Shown here: positions 1-6,976 of the stretch, in pieces | Numbering within the stretch: the first letter of the stretch is position 1 | How the letters are laid out: every line of letters begins with the position of its first letter | Assembly: GCA_963708115.1 (NCBI GenBank) | Contig: CAVPRX010000002.1 | Span: forward strand, 558,001 to 622,000 | DNA length: 64,000 nt | Reading direction: 5' to 3' | DNA from: VRUE01 sp963708115 | GTDB taxonomy: Bacteria > Actinomycetota > Thermoleophilia > Solirubrobacterales > 70-9 | Made by a program: the position numbers and the translations under genes | The notes under the pieces: model-generated | Seen by the model: the letters and a program-made list of their open reading frames with translations, nothing else | Databases searched by the model: none | What the model was told of the DNA's origin: nothing

Positions 1-1768
1 GGTCGAGCACGCCGCTGACCGTGGAGATCAGCTGGTGCACCGTCGCGTAGTCCTCGACGATCATCAGCTCGGGGACGCCGACGCTGCCGACCTCGCAGAC
101 ACGGCCGAGGTCGTTGCGCAACAGGTCGACGATCATCAGGTGCTCGGCGTAGGTCTTCTCGTCTTCGGTCAGCTCGGAACGCAGCGCCTCGTCGCGCTCG
201 GGGTCGGCGGAGCGCGACGTCGTGCCCTTGATCGGGCGCGCCTCGACCTGGCGATCGCGATCGACCGAGAGGAAGCGCTCGGGCGAGGAGCTGACGACCG
301 CGATCTCGCCGAGCTTCAGGTAGGCGGCGAAGGGCGCCGGGTTGCGCCGCCGCAGCAGCCGGTAGAGGTCGAAGGGGTCGGGGCTGGCGTCGGTCGAGAT
401 CTGGTCGGTGAGGCAGACCTCGTAGGACTCGCCGGCGGCGAGCTCGGCCTGGCTGCGTTCGATGTCGGCCAGGTACTGCTCGCGCCCGCGACCGCAGCGG
501 AAGCTGACGTGGGAGTCGCCGGGGCCCTCGCCGAGGGCGAGTGGCGCAACCGGCTCGGGCGGGTCGGCGATGATCTCGCGCACCGCCTCCTCGGCCTCGT
601 CTAGCCAGATCTCGGCTTCCGCCTCGTCGCCATGGCAGAGCGCGACAACATGCGTCCGTCTACGCACGTGGTCAACGGCGACGAGGCGGTTGGCGAGCAT
701 CATCACTGCATCGGGCATGTCGGACCGATGCACGTTTGGCGAGCCGCAGTCCGCCTTGAGCTCGTAGCCGAGATAGCCGACGAAGCCACCCATCAGTCCG
801 GGCGGCAGGTCGGCGGGGGGTGGCTCGATCGCGTGCCCTGCGAGCCCGCGGTCGAGCAAGTCGAAGATCGAGGCACGTTCGCTCGTCGTGCCGTCGGCGC
901 CGTGCCGGAGCGCCGTGCCGGACTCGACGTCGTACTCGAGCACGCAGCGGCCGGGGCCGGCGCTGGTGCCGAGGAAGGAGCGCTGCGCGAGCCGCGTCGG
1001 CGCGTCGGCGCTGTCGAGCCAGAAGGCGTGCTCGGCGTCGCCGAAGAGGCGTTCGAAGAGCGCCTCGGTCGCCGGTTCGCCCGGGATCGTCCGCAGCCGC
1101 AGCTCGCTCTCGCTTCCGCTGCGGACGCGCCGCGCCACGCTGCGCGAGGCGGGCTGTAGGGGCCGCTTGGCGCCGCGCCAGCGCGGCGAGCGCTGCCGGC
1201 GGGCGAGCTCGTAGAAGTTCTCGACCAGCCTGGCGCCGTGCTCGGTGGCGATCGACTCGGGGTGGAACTGGACGCCCCACATCGGCCGGCGGCGGTGTTC
1301 GATCCCCATCACGACGCCGTCGTCGGCCCAGGCGGAGACGTTGCCGTCCGGGCCCATGTCGGTGATAGCCAGGGAGTGGTAGCGGACGACGGGGAAGTCC
1401 TGCGGGATGCCGGCGAAGAGCCCGTCCTCTGAGTGGTGGATGCGGCTGAGCCGGCCGTGCATCGCCTCCGGCGCGCTCGAGACCTTGCCGGCGAGCATCT
1501 GACCGAGCCCCTGGTGGCCGAGGCAGATGCCCAGCACCGGGATCTCGCTGTAGCGGAGGATGTCGTTGCAGACGCAGAAGTCGTGCCAGCGCTGCGGGTT
1601 GCCGGGACCGGGGGAGAGGACGATCGCGTCGAAGTCCCAGCGCGAGAGCGCCCGCCAGGAGACGGCGTCGTTGTCGACGACGATCGGCTCCTCGCCGCTG
1701 ACCCCGGCCAGCAGGTGGAAGACGTTGTAGGTGTAGGAATCGTGGTTGTCGACGAGCAGGGTCCTCAT
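1..1768 (-). CDS. pabAB: Fused aminodeoxychorismate synthase (PabA-PabB), 3' end outside window
   Basis: Makes 4-amino-4-deoxychorismate from chorismate and glutamine (folate or p-aminobenzoate-derived pathways). The first ~190 residues are a class I glutamine amidotransferase: NHDSYTYNV start, nucleophile Cys in GICLGHQ, His in WGVQFHPES. The chorismate-binding PabB half follows, with CLTDQIS and the motif PIKGT. The Lys in PIKGT is typical of aminodeoxychorismate synthase; anthranilate synthase usually has PIAGT. The ATG at 1768 overlaps the stop of the upstream ArgRS-like gene by four bases, so the two are probably translationally coupled. The C-terminus runs off the left edge. Fused PabAB proteins occur both in folate synthesis and in actinobacterial natural-product clusters; the neighbour makes the second use possible but unproven. 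Confidence 0.88.
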   Translation of the reverse strand, partial: MRTLLVDNHDSYTYNVFHLLAGVSGEEPIVVDNDAVSWRALSRWDFDAIVLSPGPGNPQRWHDFCVCNDILRYSEIPVLGICLGHQGLGQMLAGKVSSAPEAMHGRLSRIHHSEDGLFAGIPQDFPVVRYHSLAITDMGPDGNVSAWADDGVVMGIEHRRRPMWGVQFHPESIATEHGARLVENFYELARRQRSPRWRGAKRPLQPASRSVARRVRSGSESELRLRTIPGEPATEALFERLFGDAEHAFWLDSADAPTRLAQRSFLGTSAGPGRCVLEYDVESGTALRHGADGTTSERASIFDLLDRGLAGHAIEPPPADLPPGLMGGFVGYLGYELKADCGSPNVHRSDMPDAVMMLANRLVAVDHVRRRTHVVALCHGDEAEAEIWLDEAEEAVREIIADPPEPVAPLALGEGPGDSHVSFRCGRGREQYLADIERSQAELAAGESYEVCLTDQISTDASPDPFDLYRLLRRRNPAPFAAYLKLGEIAVVSSSPERFLSVDRDRQVEARPIKGTTSRSADPERDEALRSELTEDEKTYAEHLMIVDLLRNDLGRVCEVGSVGVPELMIVEDYATVHQLISTVSGVLD

Positions 1769-3432
1769 GCCGGTGCCTCCAGGCCGAGGCCGCGCGCGGC
1801 CCGGTCGAGGGTCGAGTTGACGACCCGCTGCACGTGCGGCGCCCGCTCCGCTTCCAGCTGCCAGCGGGAGAGGTGCGACGCGTAACGGGCCAGCGGTGCG
1901 ACCTGAAGGGTCTCGGTGACGCGGCCCAGCAGGCGCCCGTAGGTCTCCGCCTGGACGACCGCGAAGCGGTAATCGGGGTCGAGCTCTGGGGCGTCTGCGG
2001 GCGTCGCGCCGTTGCCGTTGCGCGAGCGCGCCCGGACCAGGTCCCAGCCGAGTGCCTTGTCGTCGGCGAGCAGCTTCTCTGGCTCGAAGTCGACCCGCTT
2101 GGTCGCCGTGTGGAGGAGGAAGTAGCCGAGCGCGACCTGCGAGGCGACCTTGTCGGGGGAGGGATGCCCGCGCCTGACGGCGTCCCGCGCCGCGTCGGTC
2201 TCGATCTGCTCGTCGATCCACTCGACCAGGTGGTCGATCAGCAGCGCGTCCTTCTTGCTCGAGGCGATCTTCTCGCGTTCGCGCGCGACCATGCCGTGGA
2301 AGATGTCGTGGTAGGGGTGGAAGCCGTTGCCGCTGTCGGTGTGGACGAGCTCGGCCATCAGCTGGCGGCGGCAGGTGACGTGGGCGAACCACTCCTGGCC
2401 GCAGACCTGCACCGAGGTCGTGCCGTCGAGCCCGGTGTCGGCGAGCCAGTAGGCGAGCGCGCGCATATGCTGGGTCGGCACTCCGTCGGAGCGCACCAGC
2501 GGCATTTCCTCGAGCTCCTCGCGGCCGGTCATGTAGATCACCGTGCCGTCGACCCGCTTCTCCAGGGTCCCCTCCTGCAGCCCGAGCTCGGTCAGCTCGG
2601 CCACCTCGGGGAGGAAGTCGGACTCGAAGAAGACGCGGTCGAAGTGGATGCCGAGCCGGGCCAGGGTCTTGCGCTGGCCGGAGATCACCCAGGCCCGCGT
2701 CTGCGACCACAGTTCGAGCGCCGTCTGGTCCCCGTTCAGCACCCGCTGCAGCAGCTCGTCGGCGCTGTCGTCGAGCACGTCGACCTCGCGCGTCAACGAG
2801 TCGGCCGGGTGGTCGGCGGCGAGCCCGAGCGAGGCACCGTTCTTGACGTAGTCGGCGTAGCAATAGCCGACGAAGTGGTCCGACTTGACGCCGTTCTCCG
2901 CCGACCCCTGCGGGTACTTGCCGCTGCGCACGACCCCCGCCATCGCCTCGCCCATGCTGCGGCCGACGTCGCAGATGATGCTGCGCCGCTCGATCTCGCC
3001 GCCCGCTTCGCCGAGGGCGTTGCCGAGCGCATTGCCCAGCGCCAGGTTGCGCAGGTGGCCGATGTGCAGCGCCTTGGTCGAGTTGGCGTCCCAGAAGTTG
3101 AGCGCGAAACGCCGCCCGGCGGCGACGTTGCCACAGCCCGCCACCGCCTCCTCGCCCTGCTCCAGCGCCGACCCGCGCCGATCGACCCAGCCATCGTCGA
3201 GGCGCAGCCAGACCTGACCGCCATCGGATTGGACCGCCTCGACCCAGTCCAGGCCCTCGATCCTCTCCAGATCGTCGCGCGCGCCGCGATCCTCCTGCCA
3301 GTCCGGCGAGCGCGGCACCAGCATCAGGTCGAAGCGCTGGTGCGGTCGGTAGGGCGCCCGCAGGGCCCAGTGCGACTGGGTGTCAGCCCCGCCTCCCGCT
3401 TCGTCGAAGTAGTCGAAGAGATTGATGTCCAT
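1765..3432 (-). CDS. Arginyl-tRNA synthetase-like protein (class I aaRS paralog)
   Basis: About 555 residues, near normal ArgRS length. Around residue 125 it has HIGHLRN, the class I HIGH nucleotide-binding motif, preceded by NFWDANSTKAL. Around residue 390 it has KIASSKK, in the place of the KMSKS loop. The last ~120 residues resemble the DALR anticodon-binding domain. The sequence looks divergent from housekeeping ArgRS. Start: ATG at 3432 is preferred because an in-frame ATG at 3450 leaves only six bases after the tRNA end, whereas 3432 has a GGGG stretch upstream. It overlaps pabAB by four bases. The sequence cannot tell whether it charges arginine to tRNA for translation or makes an aminoacyl-tRNA/adenylate for another pathway. 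Confidence 0.8.
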   Translation of the reverse strand: MDINLFDYFDEAGGGADTQSHWALRAPYRPHQRFDLMLVPRSPDWQEDRGARDDLERIEGLDWVEAVQSDGGQVWLRLDDGWVDRRGSALEQGEEAVAGCGNVAAGRRFALNFWDANSTKALHIGHLRNLALGNALGNALGEAGGEIERRSIICDVGRSMGEAMAGVVRSGKYPQGSAENGVKSDHFVGYCYADYVKNGASLGLAADHPADSLTREVDVLDDSADELLQRVLNGDQTALELWSQTRAWVISGQRKTLARLGIHFDRVFFESDFLPEVAELTELGLQEGTLEKRVDGTVIYMTGREELEEMPLVRSDGVPTQHMRALAYWLADTGLDGTTSVQVCGQEWFAHVTCRRQLMAELVHTDSGNGFHPYHDIFHGMVAREREKIASSKKDALLIDHLVEWIDEQIETDAARDAVRRGHPSPDKVASQVALGYFLLHTATKRVDFEPEKLLADDKALGWDLVRARSRNGNGATPADAPELDPDYRFAVVQAETYGRLLGRVTETLQVAPLARYASHLSRWQLEAERAPHVQRVVNSTLDRAARGLGLEAPA

Positions 3433-3456
3433 AGTCCCGGCGAACCCCATTGCCGA

Positions 3457-3529
3457 TGCACCAGCCGGGGCTCGAACCCGGATCCTCGGCTTACAAACCC
3501 GATCCTCTAACCGATTGAGGTACTGGTGC
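3457..3529 (-). tRNA. tRNA-Thr (anticodon TGT)
   Basis: A 73-nt cloverleaf on the minus strand. The 7-bp acceptor stem GCACCAG/CTGGTGC is perfect. The D arm is CCTC/GAGG with G18G19 in the loop, the T arm is CCGGG/CCCGG around TTCGAGC, and the discriminator is A73. The anticodon loop TTTGTAA gives UGU (Thr). CCA is not encoded. The anticodon stem TCGGG/GCCGA has a G-G mismatch at 31:39. The tRNA lies 24 bases upstream of the ArgRS-like start in the same direction. Confidence 0.9.
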
Positions 3530-3555
3530 GTATTTGTTTATCGAACAGTTGAGTA

Positions 3556-3583
3556 ACTATTCAATAATTTTGGAGTGTAACAA
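3556..3583 (-). promoter_or_regulatory. Candidate promoter for tRNA/ArgRS-like/pabAB
   Basis: On the minus strand, TTGTTA (-35) and AATAGT (-10) are separated by 16 bases in an unusually AT-rich stretch. The -10 ends 26 bases before the tRNA 5' end. An imperfect palindrome (3549-3564, TTGA...TCAA, 12 of 16 symmetric positions) overlaps the -10 and could be an operator for the adjacent HTH protein. Confidence 0.4.
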
Positions 3584-3666
3584 CGGAACGCAAGTCATGT
3601 CCATCCGGCAAAACGGATCGCGCTCTCGCCCGTCCAGGCGGGTGGGGGGCACCGCGGGAGCGGCAG

Positions 3667-3888
3667 CTAGATGACTTCGTAGCGGGGGTCGGCGGAATCC
3701 GGGTCCGACCCCTCGACGTACTGGATGCAACCCGAGCGGCAGAGGGCGCGGCAGTGATAGGCGACCTCCGCATAGGGGGCGCCGGCAGCCTCAACCAGAT
3801 AGGACCTTGCTGCAGGCCTCGACTTCAGCAGCTCGAGGATTCGCGCTCTGGTCGGATGCCAGAGTGCTCTCATCTCTTGGGTTGGCAC
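3667..3888 (-). CDS. Small ArsR-like winged-helix regulator
   Basis: 73 residues, essentially one winged-helix domain: HPTRARILELL (helix 1), EVAYHCRALCRSG (recognition helix) and a short wing near SADPRYEV. The GTG at 3888 is chosen over a longer frame beginning at 4005 because AGGAG lies eight bases upstream and the extra N-terminal residues look non-native. The HP(T/L)RxRxL signature matches the two small regulators at 12.5-13.2 kb, so this is one local family. It is just upstream of the tRNA/ArgRS-like locus and may control it. No metal-binding cysteine pattern of classical ArsR is evident. Confidence 0.7.
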   Translation of the reverse strand: MPTQEMRALWHPTRARILELLKSRPAARSYLVEAAGAPYAEVAYHCRALCRSGCIQYVEGSDPDSADPRYEVI

Positions 3889-4031
3889 GAGTTCTCCTCT
3901 TTGTACTGAATGCAGTAGATGGAACTGCTCGTTCAGACATCTTCGCTTAATCACGCGAACTTTGCATGACAAAGTAGACATTTGCACGGACAAGAGGCGT
4001 TTCATGCCGCAGTTTCGGGAGAATTGATCGC

Positions 4032-5033
4032 ATGCTGACTGTTGCAGTCACCGGCCCTACCGGCGAGATCGGCAAGGCGTTCATCTCCGCCCTCGAGCGC
4101 GCTCCCGAGGTGGAGCGGGTGATCGGCATGGCGCGGCGGCCCTTCGACCTCGGCGCGCAGGGCTGGGAGAAGACCGAATACCGGCGTGGCGACATCCTCG
4201 ACCGCGAGGCGGTCGAGGCGCTCGTCGCCGAGGCCGACGTCGTCGTCCACCTCGCCTTCGTCATCGTCAAGGCGGGCGGAGGGGAGAGCCGCGAGATCAA
4301 CCTGACCGGCTCGCGCAACGTCTTCGAGGCCACGGCAGCCGCGGGTGTCAAGCGCCTCGTCTATACCTCGTCGGTCGCCGCTTACGGCTTCCACCGCAGC
4401 CTGCCCTCGCTGCTGACCGAGGACGAGCCGGTGCGCGGCACCGCCCGCCAGCCTTACTCCGCCGACAAGGCCGAGGTCGAGGCGGAGCTGAGGGCGGCGC
4501 TGGAGGGCACGGCCACCGACGCCTACGTCTTTCGCCCCTGCATCGTCGCTGGGCCGCAGGCACCGCTGCTGCTCGAGCTGGTGCCGCTGCTGAGCGTCGG
4601 GCAGAGGTTGCCGGGGCCGGTTCGCTGGGCGCTTGGCAAGGCGCCCTCACTGCGCCCGGTGCTGCCCGACCCCGGCGTGCCCTTCCAGCTCGTCCACCAC
4701 GACGACGTCGCCGCCGCGCTCTGCGCCGCGGTGATCGGCCACGGCGAGCCGGGCACCTACAACCTCGCCGGGCCGGGTGAGCTGACCGTCTCCGACCTCG
4801 CCCACGAGCTCGGTTGGCACTCGGTGCCGGCGCCGCAGCTCGCGGTCGGCGTCGCCGCCGAGGCGGTCGCGCCCTTCCTGCCTTTCCTGCCCGCCGAGGC
4901 GGCCTGGATCGAGACCGTGCGCCGCCCGGTCCTGATGGACACCTCGCGGGCGCGCCGCAAGCTGCACTGGATGCCGCACCACGACGCTCGCGAAACGCTG
5001 CGCGAAACGATCGCCGCGGTGCGGGCCGGCTGA
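4032..5033 (+). CDS. NAD-dependent epimerase/dehydratase (extended SDR)
   Basis: 333 residues. The Rossmann motif TGPTGEIG (residues 8-15) binds NAD(P). TSSVAAYG supplies the catalytic Ser region and YSADK the Tyr-x-x-x-Lys pair. The C-terminal third is the substrate domain. GGGAG lies about ten bases upstream of the ATG. Proteins of this type act on nucleotide sugars or related carbonyl substrates; nothing nearby identifies the substrate. The gene stands alone, diverges from the small HTH gene and ends facing the convergent BBE gene. Confidence 0.85.
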   Translation: MLTVAVTGPTGEIGKAFISALERAPEVERVIGMARRPFDLGAQGWEKTEYRRGDILDREAVEALVAEADVVVHLAFVIVKAGGGESREINLTGSRNVFEATAAAGVKRLVYTSSVAAYGFHRSLPSLLTEDEPVRGTARQPYSADKAEVEAELRAALEGTATDAYVFRPCIVAGPQAPLLLELVPLLSVGQRLPGPVRWALGKAPSLRPVLPDPGVPFQLVHHDDVAAALCAAVIGHGEPGTYNLAGPGELTVSDLAHELGWHSVPAPQLAVGVAAEAVAPFLPFLPAEAAWIETVRRPVLMDTSRARRKLHWMPHHDARETLRETIAAVRAG

Positions 5034-5050
5034 AGCCGTCTTTCTCCGGG

Positions 5051-5198
5051 CGAGGGAGACTGGCCGTCCTGCAGTCGAATTGGGACCCCACGCGCAAGCG
5101 CGTGGGGTGGATGAAGAGCGCGGCCTGCGGCCGCGCGAAGGACAGATTGCATATCGCCGCTTCGCGACATTCGCCTGCAGGACGGCCAGCCTCCCTCG
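5051..5198 (-). repeat. Structured repeat element, copy A
   Basis: A 148-nt element closed by 30-nt arms (5051-5080 and 5169-5198) that pair except at two positions. One mismatch becomes a G-U wobble only if the minus strand is transcribed. Inside, on the minus strand, are a CGC-GAA-GCG hairpin, an unpaired TGCAATC, a GC-rich hairpin at about 5117-5136 and a CCCCACGCGC...GCGCGTGGGG hairpin at 5087-5108. The core matches copy B in primary sequence, while the closing arms differ completely in sequence but still pair. It lies between convergent genes. Function unknown: a non-autonomous mobile repeat or a structured RNA. Confidence 0.75.
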
Positions 5199-5301
5199 CT
5201 AGGCGGTTATCGGCACGCTCAAGCTACGTGGCGATCTCAGGGCTCTCAGAGCTGGTGAGGCTCTGGGGCTGAGCAGCTCTCGAAGCTCTGGTGGCGCTTG
5301 A

Positions 5302-5445
5302 CGGGATGGTGGGTGCGCATCCGCGGGAATGTCGCGAAGCGGCGGAAATGCAATCCGGCTCCTGCGCGGCGAAGCCGCGCACCAGATTCACCCCAGCGCG
5401 CAGCGCTGGGGTGTCAATTCCCGCGGAGGCGCACCCACCATCCCG
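5302..5445 (+). repeat. Structured repeat element, copy B
   Basis: A 144-nt element closed by 29-nt arms (5302-5330 and 5417-5445) with one mismatch. On the plus strand it carries the same core as the reverse complement of copy A: GAATGTCGCGAAGCGGCG, then TGCAATC, a GCGCGGC-gaa-GCCGCGC hairpin, a CCCCAGCGC-gca-GCGCTGGGG hairpin and CAATTC. Hairpin stems and closing arms differ from copy A but remain paired. The two copies are in opposite orientation about 100 bp apart; the spacer contains only short GCTCT-type repeats. Confidence 0.75.
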
Positions 5446-5453
5446 CCTACCCT

Positions 5454-6833
5454 CTAGGCCCCCGGCTCGATGTTCTGGTTGACGCGGAAGAGGTTGCCCG
5501 GGTCGTACTCCGCCTTGATCCGGGTCAGCCGCTCGTAGTTGTCGCCGTAGCTGGCCTTCACCCGCTCCTGACCCTCGTCCATCATCATGTTGACGTAGGC
5601 GCCGCCGGCCGAGTACGGGTGCAGCGCTTCGAAATAGTCGACGCACCAGTCGCGGATCGCGGCGGCATTGGCGGGGTCGGGATCGACTCCGGCGAAGACC
5701 GAGCCCCAATTCGCGTCGCGGTAGGCCCAGGCGGTCTCGGAGTTGCCGGCGTCGTGGGCGGCGCCGTCGATCGGGTAGAGGTGCATGGTCGACTGCCCGC
5801 TCGGCATCTCCGGCCCGAAGCGGGCGTGGGCTGCGACGGCCTCGTCGGGGATCTCGTTGACGAAGTCGGCCCGCCAGTACCACTGGTCGCCCTTCGGGTA
5901 GAGCGCGTCGAAGGCGGTCTGCAGAACCGCATGCGGCATCGGCTGCACGCCGTGCATCAGCGGCTCGGGCACCGAGTCGAGCAGCGGCGCCATCGCCGCG
6001 GCGGCCTCCTCCTCGCCGCCGACGTAGCACCAGACGATCCCGCAGACCTTGCGCCCGTGCAGCTCCTCGGGGAAGGGCGGTGCCGGCGGCACGGAGGTGT
6101 AGGCGAAGAAGCCGTTCAGCTCGCGCGGGGCGGCCAGGATGAACTCGCGGTAGGCGGAGAGCACCTCGGCGCTCTGGTCGATGTCCCAGAAGGTCGGGCC
6201 GCCGATCACGGTTCCGACCTCGTGCAGCCGGAAGAGGAAGGAGGTGACGACGCCGAAGTTGCCGCCGCCACCGCGGATCGCCCAGAAGAGGTCGGCGTTC
6301 TCGTCCTCGGCGGCGCGTACGCGCTCACCGCTAGCCAGCACGACCTCGGCCTCGAGCAGGTTGTCGATCGTCAGGCCGCACTTGCGGCTGAGGTGGCCCA
6401 TGCCGCCGCCGAGCGTGAGGCCGCCGACGCCGGTGGTCGAGATGATCCCGCTCGGGGTCGCCAGGCCGTGCTCGCCGGTCGCGGCATCGACTTCGCCCCA
6501 GGTGCAGCCGCCGCCGACCCGCGCCGTGCGGGCGCCGGGGTCGACCTCGATCTGCTTGAGGCCGGCGAGGTCGATGACCACGCCGCCGTCGCAGGTGCCG
6601 AGGCCGGCGCCGTTGTGGCCGCCGCCGCGCACCGCGAGCAGGACATCGTTCTCACGGGCGAAGCTGACGACCCTCGCTACGTCATCGGGGCCGGCGCAGC
6701 GCGCTACCAGCGCGGGACGCCTGTCGATCATCGCGTTGTAGATCTGGCGGGCCTCCTCGTAGTTGCCGTCGGCGGGGCCGATCAGCTCTCCCTCGAAGCC
6801 CGGGATGTCCATTGCGCTGCTGGGGGTGTTCAC
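5454..6833 (-). CDS. FAD-linked oxidoreductase, berberine-bridge-enzyme (BBE) type
   Basis: 459 residues. FAD-binding PCMH domain first: AVRGGGHNGAG contains the His that normally carries the 8-alpha-histidyl FAD bond, and TTGVGGLTLGGGMG follows. The second covalent Cys of bicovalent BBE enzymes is absent at its usual place (GIISTTG), so FAD is probably monocovalent. The C-terminal BBE motif is present (YDPGNLFRVNQNI). GTG start with AAGGAGAAGGAA upstream. It diverges from the LuxR-type regulator at 6977, which may control it. The family oxidises sugars, alcohols or alkaloid-like substrates; the substrate here is unknown. Confidence 0.88.
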   Translation of the reverse strand: MNTPSSAMDIPGFEGELIGPADGNYEEARQIYNAMIDRRPALVARCAGPDDVARVVSFARENDVLLAVRGGGHNGAGLGTCDGGVVIDLAGLKQIEVDPGARTARVGGGCTWGEVDAATGEHGLATPSGIISTTGVGGLTLGGGMGHLSRKCGLTIDNLLEAEVVLASGERVRAAEDENADLFWAIRGGGGNFGVVTSFLFRLHEVGTVIGGPTFWDIDQSAEVLSAYREFILAAPRELNGFFAYTSVPPAPPFPEELHGRKVCGIVWCYVGGEEEAAAAMAPLLDSVPEPLMHGVQPMPHAVLQTAFDALYPKGDQWYWRADFVNEIPDEAVAAHARFGPEMPSGQSTMHLYPIDGAAHDAGNSETAWAYRDANWGSVFAGVDPDPANAAAIRDWCVDYFEALHPYSAGGAYVNMMMDEGQERVKASYGDNYERLTRIKAEYDPGNLFRVNQNIEPGA

Positions 6834-6952
6834 GGTTCCTTCTCCTTGCGCTCGTCGATTTCTTATCCCGACTGAGGCTAGGACGGGTAACTCCCCCTGT
6901 CATGACCGGAGTTGACCCAATTCCGGGCCGCCGGCGCCGGTCGCTTCCCAAT

Positions 6953-6972
6953 TGACTAGTCAGACCTGACTA
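6953..6972. promoter_or_regulatory. Palindromic operator-like site upstream of LuxR-family gene
   Basis: TAGTCAG-AC-CTGACTA (6957-6972) is a perfect 7+7 palindrome with a 2-bp centre. It overlaps TGACTAGTCA (6953-6962), giving three TGACTA half-sites within 20 bp, immediately before the GTG at 6977 and between divergent genes. The symmetry suggests a dimeric repressor site. The regulator is not identified. Confidence 0.5.
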
Positions 6973-6976
6973 TGGT

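Noticed and set aside
1834..3510. 558-codon plus-strand ORF opposite the ArgRS-like gene
   Set aside because: Antisense shadow caused by high GC; the minus strand has clear HIGH motif and conserved domains.
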